A stretch of 64,000 nt of DNA, taken from NCBI RefSeq assembly GCF_037038585.1, contig NC_092522.1:47839661-47903660 (forward strand), written 5' to 3'. This document shows positions 13,251 to 27,725 of the stretch, piece by piece. Origin of the DNA: Patagioenas fasciata. Taxonomy: Eukaryota; Chordata; Aves; Columbiformes; Columbidae. Numbering within the stretch: the stretch's first letter is position 1; each line of letters begins with the position of its first letter. The notes under the pieces were generated by a model. It made no database searches and had not been told where the DNA came from. It saw only the letters and a program-made list of their open reading frames with translations. A program made the translations under genes and the position numbers.

Positions 13251-16200
13251 TTCCTGTTATTATTCTCCCTTTTATTGAAACATACCTTTAAGAAGCTTAG
13301 ATCACTATCGGTCCCCCCAGAGCGAGCAAAAAAGCCATACAATAATTCTGAAACAAGTTTAAGACAATTGATGGATGGTAGATGAACTCAGTACCGTGAG
13401 TTCCTTTCACATTGCTATTAAACAGATTTGGAGAGGCATCGTGTTCCTCTAGTGGCAGACTGCATCTCTAACAGGATAAACATCAGCATGCTAATTGGCA
13501 CAAAGTGCAAATTGGCTGCTGGTGTGTGCCTGGAGGTCCTGGGTGACACACTGAATGAGGCAAATTTCTACATAAATGCCCAAAGATATTCGGACTGAAA
13601 TCCTTAATCACAGTTTTAACAATAGAGCAAGAACTCTGCTTCCTATCATTATTAGTTCACTAGTTCTGTGCTATCTTTTGCCTATGAGTACTGGACATGG
13701 CTCTTACTTTGATTTCTGTGGTGCAATAGCTAAGCCATGCTTACATCTAAATTGGCTTTGTTATTAGGGAAGGAAGATGGAGAGGTCAGAAACATAGACG
13801 AGAAGGAAACTCTGCAGCATTTTTGTGATGATTCTGAAAATCCTTCTGGCCAGTGGAGGAGGGAAACCACAGGACAGGCAGGGGCAAAGCCTGCAGTCCT
13901 GTGATTCTGGGGAGCATGGGACAGATACAGGCTGTAGAAATGGATGTTTTGGAACTAGAAACTTCTTCACTACAGCAAAATCTCCATTTGCCTTCCCAAA
14001 TCCTTTGCTTTCTATAAAGCCATACTTTAGAGGAACCTAAGTATATAACCTGACCAAGGTCACAAGACCTTCACAAGGCCACATTTGAGCCACAGTTTTA
14101 TGACCCTGCTTTGTATTCTAGCAAAGCAGCACAGTTCAGCTCACATTGGATAAACAAGACTCATGGCCTACTTGGACACCAGAAAATAGCCATCTAATTC
14201 CCTATCTTTCTCTCTTTTCCCTCCCTAATTCATTTTTGGGGAAAAGATTTAAGCCCCATTGGGTCTGTATTCTCCTGCAATGAAGTTTGGCTGTCTTGTT
14301 TGAAGAAGCCTGTTCTGCTGAGCTGCTAATACCATTCATCACATTCTGGTCGATCTGGAGCACTTCAGAGAACAACCCTGCAAGTGCCAGACACAATACC
14401 TGAAGCTACACATCTCTCCTCACAATCCCACTCTCTCCAGCAGCAGACCACACAACAACCTATATATTTGTTGTCCAGTACCAATGTTACCACACCCAGA
14501 AGCCACTGCAAAATACTTGGTCTTTAAGGAACATTCTGCTTTACATCAGTCTGGCCCTGGATAAGAAGGTAACGTGTTCCCTAACACCTAGAACCAGTAC
14601 CAACTCTTAGAAATGCAACCTTTCCACACACACATCCATAGCAGCCATTTTTTTCTCTAATAACAGAGAATCTCATTTCCAGACAGAGCCTCAAGATATT
14701 ATTAATGAGTAATTTACTTTCTATCACAATAGTTTAGGCAATGCTAGCCCAGATGATGACAATGCAGATCGTTTTAGCCACAAATTTGGACCTTATTTTC
14801 TACATATTATCAAACTCTTGAACATTTTTTTTGGTTTTTGGGAAGAGAAAATAGCCACCTTGTGATGAACTGGAGTCCCTTCACATAATACATTACTGAA
14901 ACTTGATAGATTAGTTCTAATTTTTATTAGCTCGGTACCAATAATTGCGATTATTATGTTTTATATAATCTTACACATGTCTTCTGGCATCTCTGGGGTG
15001 ACAAGGGAATAGATTTTCTCCTTTTTAGTGTAAGTTTATAGGTAAGAACAGATGTCATACAGTTATAAACAACATTCACTAATCAGATATAATAGAGATT
15101 AAGAACCAAGTTCTCTTCTGTATTTCTCCTTTGAAAAGCACCGCGGGATTATGAAAGGCAAGTCAGAGCTCAGCAAACATCCCTATTTAGCCATCTACCA
15201 TTTTCCCTTCTATCTACAGTAAAGACTTGCATTAATCAGAGGAAAACAATGACATCATGCATGCCTTTTCCTTCAATGCCTTCCTAGAAGTGACAAGCTA
15301 TTTTAAAACCAACAAGCTGAGAGAAGGTGCTAACAGTGGAGCACGTCCTCTGACGGAGCAAGGTTATTCACCATGGGATACCAAAGAGGAAGGTCAAGTG
15401 ATCCACACACACAGAGCACAGGCAGGAACAGAAGAGACGGTGCACATGGATCTAGCTTAAGATGAATAAAATATACATTCAGGAGGCTGACCAAAAAAAG
15501 TACTGGAGAAATGCTGGCCCATGCTCATCAACCATCCACGCCAAATGTCACAGAGAAAGCACAACAGCAGAAGAAGAGGGGCTGCACATGGCGACTGCAC
15601 CAGCAAACACCCAAGTGCTCACCCATGCCATCTTGTCTGTGCGAGCTGCGCTAGGCAGAGCGTGTGGCAATGCCCAAAGACGGCTCACCCAGGCACAGCC
15701 CCACAGCGTGAAGCTGCCCCAGCCACGTACCCCAGCAGGGCTCTCTGCCCTCTGATTTGGGGTTCTTCTCCCCTACTAGCAGGCCAAACAGGGAAAGATG
15801 GCCCTGAGTAGAAACCACCACTTTTTACCGGAGATCTGTGGAAGGTAGTGGGAAACCATAAACTCCAGACTGTAAGTGCACTTATTTAGGCTGACAACAA
15901 GGTGAAGTATCTGGGTGGCTGGCTAGAGTTTCTCAGAGGAAAAGTAGCTTCGAGCAGTCACTGAGGCAATAGGAGAAAGACTAGAGGTCTTCTTATAGCT
16001 AGTAAGCCTTACTCTGATCCTAAATCAACTTATTTGTTTGCAGATAGATGCACACCTCTCTACACCCTTATCCCGCAAATCTTATGAGTGTTTCCATAGA
16101 AAAAATTCATAAAGAGAACAGAGGTTTGTGTGTGGCTTTTTTGGTGTTTTGTTGGGTTTGTGGGTTTTCTTGTTTTTTTTTGGTTTGGTTTGGTTTTAAT

Positions 16201-18272
16201 TTCTGGTATCCTGGAGAAAAAGATGGATTGTCATCTCTTGATTTCTTCACTTTTTAAAAATTTACATTTCAAAGAATAAGCCAATCAGGAAGAACATAGT
16301 CCACAGTAACATCAATTAACTAAAACAACTGTTGAATGTTCATTTTCCCTCTTCTCACCATGGAAATATTGGTACTACTATAACAGTTGCGTGATATGCA
16401 TGCTGAGGACAAACGCTCAGCTGAATGCTAATTTCAAATAAAAGAGCATCTATTACATTTTTTGTGCTTGTTAGCATAGTTGTAATTCAATATTTGCATC
16501 GCAGTAACGCCTAAGCAACCTCACTGAGATTCATCCTCCTACACAGCATGCAAACATGTTGACATGATCACCCAAAGGGGCTGAATGGTTTGCCATCCCG
16601 CCTTGCAGAAATACATGTGATTTAAAAGCTTAGTCTACAACAATGTTTTTTGCCAAGACTTGTACTTATGCCACTAGCACAAGGTCCTGAACCAGGAAAG
16701 GTGAAATGAACATAAACAAGAGCTTTCACATGTGCGTTTCTAGTGTGCTCACACACTCAGGTCCCTGCAGCAACCATCTGAAGGCAGCAGGGTTCAACAT
16801 GGGGCACACGTGAATCCAGGTACCTGCCCCAGGCCCATTAAAGCAGACACAAGCGCTATCATCAAGAAATTTCACTTTCTTAATATTCAAGTTGATAGCA
16901 TTTCTAAAGAGGCAGAACACCAAGCCAATAAATAGTAACTATTTCTAACATAGGAAATAACTCACTCTTAAGAACGGGAAAAAAATATTAGTTACCTTAT
17001 TTGATGGGATGCCTAGCCCAGAGACAGTGCTTGATGCTTCAAAGGCAACACCACATTTTTTTATTCATTACATTGCTATATCGGAAGACTTGGAACGATT
17101 TAAAAAGCTATGGCCATGTTGTGTGTTAACACATCCTAACACACAGCTCTGTACACATATAAACACATGACTATGTGTGAACACACAAACACGCACACTT
17201 TTTTGAGGACTTTTATATCCACGTAACTAAATTCAGACTTTGAGAGCCCAAAGCAAGTAGCAGAAAAACAAAGTCACAAAAACCCCTAGCAGGGGAACAC
17301 CAACAGAGTTACCCAGGTGCCCACATACCTTCCCCTAGGACACATAGAAGACTAAAACTCCTGCAGCTCGGTAAATCCCACCAGCTTCCAAGAAGCACAG
17401 AAAATCCAGAGACCTTTCAATATCCACAAACCCAAGGACTTAGAGAGTATGAAAGACAAGGACCCCATAGCACAACCCAGCAAGGCTGACACATATACTT
17501 GACTCTGAAGCTAAATGCAGCACAGCCTGAGCAACATAATCATCAGCTGTGCCAGCCCTGCCCACAACCAACAGATCCGCAGGTCATTAAGCCCAACCTT
17601 GTTTCAGTTAGACTAATTAATTACTAATTTGCAACACTTTCTCCTCAGCTGGACCCTGCTGTTGCTTGATCACTTCAAGCTGGTTAGAAAAGAAAATTCG
17701 TGCTGCAATGAAATCTGCTTGAAAGCTTTTGTATTTAGGCTGAATAGCAATAGTAAAACCAAAATAAAATTACCTTTCCACCAGCTGACGAATGGCTCAG
17801 TGTTACCCAGAGTTGCTCTCCCACGGTTCAGCTCAGGAAAAAGCAGCAACCCATTTCAGGGACTGCAAACTTACTCTCGAGCTAAAAATGCTCATATTAG
17901 TTCCTGCTGTATTCAGCAACACCTTTCAATCTTCAGATAGTGATGAAATCCAAGTCCTGGAAAATATACCTTTATTAGCTGTGTGGCAGTGGGGACAGTG
18001 GTTTTGCAAGTCCTGGACTGCCTTTGGCACCAAGCAGGTGAGAGGCTCTCTATCAGCACAGGGTCATTCCTGCCCTGGCTGCACAAAACCTGCTGTGGGA
18101 GCATGGGTGGGTTGGCTGGGGGGGAAATGGGGGCAGGCTGGAGGCCACCCAAGCACCCAAAATCTCTTTTCCCTTCTCCGAAAACTGCCAGAGATAAACG
18201 GGGGGTGACCCTGGGAGCAGCTCAGCTCCTCGCTCACTACCTAAAACAACAACCCCGTTATCAGTTGCATTT

Positions 18273-18310
18273 TCAATTTCCCCATGGTCTATCAATTTCC
18301 CCTTGGTCTA
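18273..18310. repeat. 19-bp tandem duplication
   Basis: TCAATTTCCCCATGGTCTA is followed immediately by TCAATTTCCCCTTGGTCTA, two adjoining units differing at one base. The unit restarts with TCA after the second copy. It probably arose by slippage. Confidence 0.9.
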
Positions 18311-21300
18311 TCAACAGTAGGCTCAGCACAGTGGTTGTTGGCAACGTGGTCCATGCGTCCTTTTTCCTGTGACCAGCACAGGCTCCTGCAGACATGATGT
18401 GACATAAACCCACAGGTCCAGAGGTTTGTTTTATCCAGGGGCTGAGAAGAGGGAAAGGAGTCAGTCTCTCCTCCTCAAGCTTGACTGCACCATTTCTGGT
18501 AATACTTCTTACCTCTGGCTAATTGAGTCCTTAAAATATTTTTTCTTAGAGGGGTTACTTAATGTTCTTCTGGTTCATCACATTGAAATCATGTTACCAT
18601 GTGGTTTAGAAAACAACAAAATGTGTCCAAAGTTGAGATTTTTTGTGAGAGGAGAACACCAACAGGTGGTTTCTTACACTGGCCTTCATCCTGCACCATG
18701 AAAGTCACTGAAATATTTGCTGTTTCTTAGCACCCTTTTCAGGGTCAGAGTTTTAGCTGAAGCAGGAAATATTCTAATTGTGCCTCTTGACCTGATTTCA
18801 GACAGCTTTGGGTGGCAGAAGGCACATATTATAACACTGGATAGCAAGATTCCCATTTTAACAAAATAAAACTGTCGATGCATTCAGCACAGTGTTTGCA
18901 TCAACTGGTTGGCCTGTTCTGTTTAATAGCACTCACCTTCCTCATGTGGAGCACTAGCTGGCCTCTGGCAGAGGAGGCTTGGAAAGAACCTTACTGGGTT
19001 TGTTCAGTGTCAGATCTTCTGTCAAAGGGACAGAACAGGGGTCTGTTAAGGACAGCTGGCCTAACCCGGCTTGAGAATCTTTGTCTTTAAAGCCTGTTAG
19101 TAAAAAGTTGTGACTCTTTAAGCCACTAGGTCTGAAATCACTCTACAGGAAAAGGTGGGCATTTTAGAGGATAGCAATAAATATATCACAGAATTGCTGG
19201 AAAGAAAATCCAAACCTCACGATCATTTAAATAAGATGTTTCCCATCATGTTGACAGCCACAGAGATAAAGGGAGGCAGCAGGTGCTGCAGGTCTCTATA
19301 ATGTTCCTGTCAGCTGTAGAATTTAACTTGATCTTTTTATTTATTTAAATCTGACGAAAATACAATTCTATAATTTTGTCCCTCTGAGATGAATAAACTG
19401 CATTTTTCCCAAAGAGATGACAACCAAATGTCGAACACAGTGACAGTTGCCAGCTCTGGTAGTCCTTCAACGAATTTATTCCACTAATATCTAATGATCC
19501 TCTGTTGTGAAAATGCACCGCCACTGTTTAGATTCTGTGCATCGACAGGCTTTTGAAGTGGTCATGAATACTATTGCAAAGCCGCAAGTAGGAGTACGAG
19601 TTTCCTCTCAACAAATGTTCTTATTAAAAACAAACTTTAAAAATCCAGTGTTGTTTTTGTTCATTTGACAAGCAAACAGCATTTCTCAGGTTTCAGAACT
19701 TTATCAGCCTTTGGGTATTTTTTTCTCCTGTCATATCTGTGGAGACAGCTGAGCCTTCCACATCTTCTCGCATTAGCTGCCAGCAGCCCTCCAAAGGTCT
19801 CAGTTAAGGGCACTCCACTCACACTTCTCATTGACTGATCATAGCTGGTGGTTCACGGTGTGTTTCTCTCATTTCTCTGCCCCTCTGCATCAGACACAGA
19901 TGCAGCCATGCGATGGCTGCTTGGTATGGGCATCTGCCCTGAGGCTTCTGCCACGGGGCTGCCCCCACCACACAGCCCAGTGCTGGAAGATGGAGGCGGC
20001 TCGTTCATCTTCCAGTGGCTGTTTTTGCAGTCCCATAGCTTGGCAAATACCAAAAGAGTTTTTGCTGTTACCCAGCTACATTGGACTCTGCACCATTGCT
20101 TCAGCTCATACAGAGCTCTTCATTTTGGAAAATGAGTAGTGGAAGCGGACTGTGGAGCCGCCTGAACTTCTTAATGGCCAGGAAAAGCCTGGAAGGACTG
20201 TTTTGTTGTATTCAGAATACAAAATTATAACCTAGTGACAGTATCAGACTTCAGATTAAAAATTATTAGAAAGACATACATGTTTATTTAAGCTAAGACT
20301 AAATTTTAAAAAATTCTGTCCCAGGATATTGTGGAGAACAAAAGCAGAGCTAGGCAAGTTTCTGGTGGATACAAGTCCGGCCATTGGTGATTTTAAGCAT
20401 GGTGGTCAAGAAATAACACCAGGTGCGAACAGGGTAATTCCCCTTCTAGAAGTCACCTTGTCCATCCTGTTGCTGTCGATTAGCTGTGTAACTCCATAGT
20501 TTCCACATACCAAACCTTTTCCCTTAGCCTGCTCTCCTTGAGAAATGTTTTGTCTTTTATCAGGGACAGAGAGAGCCAGACAACCCTGCAAACAAATCCC
20601 CAGCAAGTGATCCATCAAACCTTCAACTTTGCTGCAGCTACTTATCTCACTCCAGCACTGAGTTCTTATCAGGGGACACGCTTTCCTTCGCAAACAGGGG
20701 AAAGGATATGCTGCTGTGGATCTCAGTCATGGTTATAGTGGAAATGGTAATTCTGTGATTTAGAAATACCACCGTCTTCTTTGCAAGACATCAGTATCGT
20801 GCCAGCAGGGGCTTTAGGGCAATAACACCCACTCATCTAGCACTGGCCAAGGGCGGCCCCAGCCCTCGGCATCTCCATCAGGTCCCACCTGGCAGCTTAT
20901 GCAGGCACAGCTGATGTCATTCGTTTGGTACCACCTCAGACAGCTGTTCCTATGCATGCTGGGAAGAAAAATGTCCTCAGAGAATAACGGGCCAAAGATG
21001 AACAGATTTTTGCATTCTGCATCCATTCTTCTGTAAGGACATTTTGTCCAGAAATCATTAACTTCCTGCACACTTAGGTTATGTTAAATCATATGCTGAA
21101 TATATGCATATTTGAAGTGCATGAGGCAGCAAAGAGAAGAAAATAAAGAGTTTTATGAAAAACAAACCACTTATTTTGCAGAAGTTCTGAAACCTTATTA
21201 GAAAATTTTCAACGTAGTTTAAGTAAAAATCAGAAGTTCTATGTCAGCTTAACGATGTAAGAGTTACACAAGACATATTTTCCATTTAATAATCGCAGAA

Positions 21301-24300
21301 AGGTGCATTTTAACATCTCAAATTCAGAGTGTGCTGTGATGCCATGCAAAACTGTTACAAGGTGCTCAGGAAAACCGGACTGCAGGGCTTTAACATTTGC
21401 AAAAAAGGAGTCCATGAAGAATACCCAAAAGAAATATCTTCCTTAAAATAATGCAATATTCTTCTTCTGGCACATCTTCAATAATCTTAGCACTCAAGCA
21501 TTTCCAAGCCCTTCCAAAAAAATAGTGTTACAGATAAATTTTTAATTAGCTTTCTAAATGATTTCTCTCTTACAACACAGAAAGTGCTGTAACTTATGAA
21601 GAAGCCTTGTCAACAAGCTGTATTTGTTTTTTGTGGTCTTAACCTTACACAGTTAACCACATGCTGCTGAATTCATTCTCCCCTCCACAAACTATTAAGC
21701 CATTTTCCTTTGACGCATGCACACTGCCCTCATAACTGTTTTGTACACTGCTGCCTTTACCTATAACAGTATAAGAATTGTCTCTACTCTCATCAGTGAA
21801 CTGCTTCACAAATTTAATAAGTCTTGGGTTGGTGAAGGTTGACAGCACCTGCATACTGTGAGAGCAAAGAGGCCACATGTTGTTTCCCCCAGCAGCACCT
21901 GCAGCCCCCAAGAGAACTGAGGGTCCTGGCCTGGAGACACGGGTGGCTACAAGCAGGGGGACAAACTGGACTTGCCTTGTGGCAGCAGTGACCACTGGCC
22001 AGCCCAGCTGCCCGAGGAGCAGGATGCACAGGTACATGGAGGGACTGGTCCCCACCACAGGCTTCTTTGCCAGCCAGCTCAGTGCCAGCAGCACCGTGAC
22101 ATCCACAGAAACAAGTTCTGGAAATATTCTCTTCTAAAGAAAAGAAGCTGCTGGAAGCTCAGTAACAGAAAAACCCTTTTAATGATTTACAGCTATGTAT
22201 TTGTGACTGAATTAAGTCAGATGTAGCAGACTCCTCAATCATGTATTGGAGTTTCACAGTGAAACCAAATGGCTAAAGGGGCAGGCTTTTCCATGGAAAG
22301 GTTGTCAAGCTGTTTGCTCCTTCAGCAGAGAATAAAAACTCAATGAAAAGCACCTGCAAGAAAGGAAACTGAAAAACAGAATTGCCACAGAGCAGAGAAC
22401 TTCAGAGGATTCTTCACAAAGTCAGCTGCTAGGAATTGCAGCAGAAAAATGTGTAGAAGACATGGAAGCGTGAATATCTCCAGTATTTGGAAAATACTGG
22501 AAGAGAATTCGTAATTTTGCACATGTTTGGAACCATGTATTGCAAGGCTTACCCAGCAAATGCACTGCTGCTGTATAGCAGCAGAGGGGGCAGAGCAGGC
22601 TTCTATGAGAGATCCTGTCTGCAAGAGCTGAAACACCCCAATTAACTCTTTCACAAGAGCAAATTACATCCAGATGAAAACAAGGGCTGAAAAAAAATAG
22701 AACATATAGAGAAAAAAACATAAAAACTTAGAATAGATAAGAAGGATCCAATTCCTACTGTAGGAATTACTTGATTTTCAACTGAGAAAAACAAAAAAAA
22801 AAAATCAAAGCTCAAAGAAGAGTCTGTTACATCTGCAAAACAAAGAGCTAATATCAGGTTTATTTGTTTTTGAAAGGATGGTTAGTTGTGAATTTGATTT
22901 AGAGAATGCATACAACAAACAAACCAAAGAAATGTACACAAAACTAATTCTCAGATATCTTTAATGGAACAGATAGACTAGGCATGGAAAATTAAATTTT
23001 TAACACTCCAGTGCCCAGTAATACATGCTACCATGAATATCCTTTGTCATTTACTCTACACATCTTTTTTTAAACTTTACTAACTGTGTTTAATAGCTAA
23101 CTGAATTTACCAGCTGAAGCAGAGAGGAGGACCAAGTCATTGAAATAAATATTTAGGACCTGAAATGTTTGCTAAATTCAATTGCGTCCAACTAGAAGAA
23201 CATTCTTGTTGTTATGATTGAAGCTCAATGTTTTTTAAACATTTTTGATGGTTCTGGCACATTCCACTAGATAAGGAGAGTTGGATATGCACTTCCAATG
23301 CGCCATATAGGAACAAGTACTGTTAGAGACTACTGTGTCTTAAAATCTGTTCCTGTTTTTATTTCCGCCCCCCTAGAAAAAGGTATCACAGCTTCCTGAA
23401 GGAATACAGGCAAAGTATCTATTGACAGTGTCCTGAAAGGACAAGAACAGATCAGAATGAAAGGCTGCAGAAAGCATTTGACAGGGCTCAAGGATCCAAA
23501 CTGAAATTTGAGAGATAACTTGAAGGTCAGAGAAATAATATCGCAAGAAAAAGGACTGAAAATAAAATACAATTAATGTAAAGGCATGCAGGATTTGTGA
23601 ACTCTGGATGAACACTCATCTCAGTCTTGTCAGCCTGTGCTCATCTCCATGTCCTTCTACAGAGAAAAGAGGATGGAATGTCCTCCTGAGAAGAGAATTC
23701 TCTGCTTTTAAAGCTTTAAAATGAAGCTATTACCTCATACAGCAAAAGACAGAGCAAGTTTTCTACAAATACCTCAAAAGGCAACATAAGGCACAGTATC
23801 TGTGCAAGAATATGATGAACTTTGGGAGTGAGGGACATGTGCCCCCAGAATACTTACTGAAATAGAATGTTATTACACACAGGCAGAGGCATGTGCAGTG
23901 GAGACCAGTTCTGGCGAAAAATGGCAGTGACGATACTGCATATGTAGAGAAAACTGGCTTTTTTTCCACTGCATAAGCTGCAACACAAGCTGCTGATGGC
24001 AGACATTCTCTGAAGAGCACCTGATCACCCCATTCTTGGGAACTGTATGAAAAATGACACAATGCATGCAACTCCCATGTGTGAGAATCAACTAATCACA
24101 GAAATGATATAGAATATATTTAGAGAAATGACAATAAAATATGAAATAGTTGCAGAAAGTCATTAAAGCTTGCTCTTTTGGGTGGCTGTGGAATTATATT
24201 CCAAGGCTATGTTGCCAGTTCAAATTACAATGGCTTTCTAAAATTGCCAGCTTGCTATCTATGAGCTAGAGAAAAGTGCTGTCAGAGGCATTACAGCCTG

Positions 24301-27300
24301 ACCCGCTTGTAAGGACACATGAAGGTCACAGTGGTGCACTAAACACAAAAGACGTGATATTCTGTGCTGTAGTGGTCAGTACTCGGTTTTCTCTGTCAAC
24401 CCATGTGAAACTCCAGCATGGGAAAAAAGATAAGACAGACTCGGACTGTGGTCTGGCAGAAGTACCTGCTGCTTCTTCCATCTAGAAATGAGGATATGGA
24501 AGAAGAACAGATTTTCTTCAACACTGCCCCAAATACAGCAAATCTGAAAGCCTTGCAGAAACCTTTAAAGGAGTGAAAAATCAATAACAATCAAGAGAGA
24601 GAAAAAAATGTCACTTTGAGAAGAGCCAAGACATGCAGGACACCTGCAAGGCATAACAAACACTGATAAGCAGCCTGCGTAGCTGAATGAGTTTTGTAAC
24701 ACAATAGTAACGTTAGATCATTTTTTGTTGGTAGAGTGTAAAAGAAGAAAAGAATAGCTGTGGTGGCTTCAAGATGAGCCAAAGATTCAGAGACAGACCT
24801 GATCAGAACTAGTTAGGCCAGGAGATGAAAGCACTGAGGGCAAAAAGTGGTATGAGTATTTGGTTTTCTCAAACAGATCCTTGCTACGTTTTTTGTAAAT
24901 TATATCGAAAGTCTCCTCCTTGAACCTTGCTCCCAAAGTCATATAAAAGAACTTGAAGTAAACCCACATCTCCTGTGTTCCAGTCAGGGTCTTCAGCAGG
25001 ATGACCTTTCTCCTTCATTAAAGTAAGAGAAAGTCTTCACCAAAATAAACTTATGGGAAAGAGGGCAATTCTGCCATTTTCCTCTTTCTTTTTGGTCCTT
25101 CAAGTAAAAATACTTAGGATCTAATATTCCCATCCATATTGAAAAGCCCTTGTCTACCCTTAAACCTAAACCTTGTTCTCTTTAAATCTAAGAGAAACTA
25201 ATTGCATAATTAACGTAATTAAATCTCACAGCACCTTCTCGAGCCATTCCTAATCGCTGGAAGATGCAGCCAAGGCTAAAGAAACTTGTCGAAGACTAGA
25301 GTATGGCTCTTTAGCAGATCCAGACTGGACTGCATACTTCACTGCCTAGACTTTGAAGCTTGCTCCCTGTCATTGCTGCAACTAGTTAACTTCACTGTCC
25401 TGTATATAGCAATGGCAAAAATTAGCAAGACTGAAGTGCATGAGCATATGCTGCCTTGGCCAATTCTGGATGATCAGGAGCTTGCAGGCAATCACACTTT
25501 TCATTACGTTAATTGGTGAGTGCCCTGGAGAAGAACTGGGGAAGAGACAAAGGGTTTGCAGAGCACATGGCAGACTCCAGTCAGAAGAGTCACTTCCTTA
25601 CTCAAAACATTAACATATTCCTTTTACTCTCACACAACGCCCCTCTGCCTGCCCTGGTTTCATCCACTACCTCCCCATTTATTAATAAGCACCAACCCCT
25701 TCACCATCACAGATTTTAATGCATCTTCCAGTTAACCCAAGTCTCTTAAGCAAGGATGACAGTTGTTTTTAACTGGAACAGCATACATCGGTGACATCTA
25801 GTGGGCAAGGGAAATTTAACAACAGTCAGTCCAGCTTCTCAATAATTCGGCACATGAAAATGTTTTTTCACCTACACTGTATCTACAAAATTTTCCCTTC
25901 AGTCTCTTGAGCTCAATTTCTGCATCGACATGAGAGCATGTATCACAAATTTGAAACCAAACCTAACATCTTACAGTGCTAAGCTCCTCCAGATACCAAA
26001 CAATATTCCAGAGATAGCCATCTACTACTGGCTTCCTCTCATTTTTCGCACTAGGACTTGTTGCTGATAAACTGTCCTGATGATCTTCTAAAAGAAATCT
26101 ATTATGTCATTAAAAATTTACAATATCAGGTCCTTTAGGAAGAAAAAGAGTCTGCAACACTGTTAATGAACATTGATTAGTTTGCCATGAAACTAAGTTA
26201 TTCACAGGTACTTCCACCTTTTGCCTGTAAAAAGAGTCAAGTGTTGCAAGCCCCTTCAGATGAGAAATAATAAGCAACTAGGCTCAACACCTGAATAGCT
26301 GCAAATGGTTTTTGCAAATATTTCGACTCAACATCTGAGAAATGAAGGTACACCCTTCATTTCCTATGCTAGTCTTTTTTTTTGTGGTCTTCCAGCCTCC
26401 CTGTGCTCACTTCCCTTTGGAGGGCAAGGGGCTCTCCCACCAACCGGGCAGAGTGAGAAGAAATAGCCAGGTGCTGCTGGAAGCAAAACTGACTCACTTT
26501 AGCTTGGACAAAAGAGATGGAACATTGTTATAATAAATGGTTTCATATCATTCCATAGGATTCAAGTCCCAACTTCTTTTTACATGTATGTAGCACTACC
26601 AAGACTGCCAGGTTTTTAACCTTCATTATTGATCTCATATCCCCAGAGTTCAAGCACTTCAGGACTGAACCTTTAAGGATGCTAGAGACCTTTATGCAGA
26701 GACAAAAGTCTCTTAAAGATACTTTTTGGAACATTTTTTGAGCAGCAAGGCTACATCTGTAGCAATTTAATGTTTTTTGTGTTTTTTTTTTTTTTTAATT
26801 TTAGAAAAAAAAAAATCTTTAATACACTGAGATGAAGCTTAAAGTATTTTGAAACAAGAATTTCCACACTAATTCATCCCCAGAAGCATTTATGCAACAT
26901 GCATTTAGGGACCGTTATCTTACACTTTAGTGAACTTCTTCTCAGGAGGATTATTTGCGTGGTCGCACTTTGAAAAAAGTTTTTAAAAGAGCAGCTAGAC
27001 AAAAATCAGGCTTCTCCTCCTACTTGTAGCCACAGAACCCCTGTTCAAAACAAGGGTAGATATATTGTACATCCACCATGCTGACACAATAGAGTTTCCC
27101 TTGGTCATGGTCCAGGGAAAGATGCTGGGCCCTCCACACCAGCACCAGGCTCCTGGTTCCCCTCCCTTGCAGCAGCAACAGCTCCATGAGCCATGCCTTT
27201 CTACATAGCTTCTGGTCTGCATTTTTAGGGCTTTACCCCCTCATATGGGAGCTGCATCCAGTCAACCTTCACTTCTTGCTCAGCCAACGTGTTGGCAATA

Positions 27301-27704
27301 TGGTTCCACTCTGTACAATACCAGGGAAGAGACCCTGAACTAATGCTGTGGAATTTCTCTTTCACAGTCATCGTACAGCCTCCCCTCAAACCACAAATGC
27401 CCTGGTTCAGCCAGCTGTGGTTGCAGTGAAGGGAGTATTAATGAAGCTCAGATATAATTATCCCCAAGTAATCCTATGATAGCACTTTGCAGGAGCAGGA
27501 AAACACCCCCATGAGCTTTGAATAACAAATGAAAAAAAACCCAACATTTTTGAGTTAATTAGTTCTACTATGTTTGTAATGCTATCCTAGTTTGCTTAAT
27601 TATCCACTTGCACAGGTAGGCTTAATTAATAATCCTGCTGCTTGCTGTATGCGCATCATCATACCTATTAATCATGCTGCATAAAGGAATTTAACTGTTT
27701 TTGT

Positions 27705-27725
27705 TTGGTTGGTTGGTTGGTTGGT
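27705..27725. repeat. (TTGG)n microsatellite
   Basis: Five TTGG units, followed by a short T-run (GGTTTTTT). Confidence 0.9.

Noticed and set aside
21645..22106. 153-codon open frame on the minus strand in a GC-richer patch
   Set aside because: Other frames in the same patch are equally open, as expected where stop-poor GC sequence occurs. No motif was recognised.
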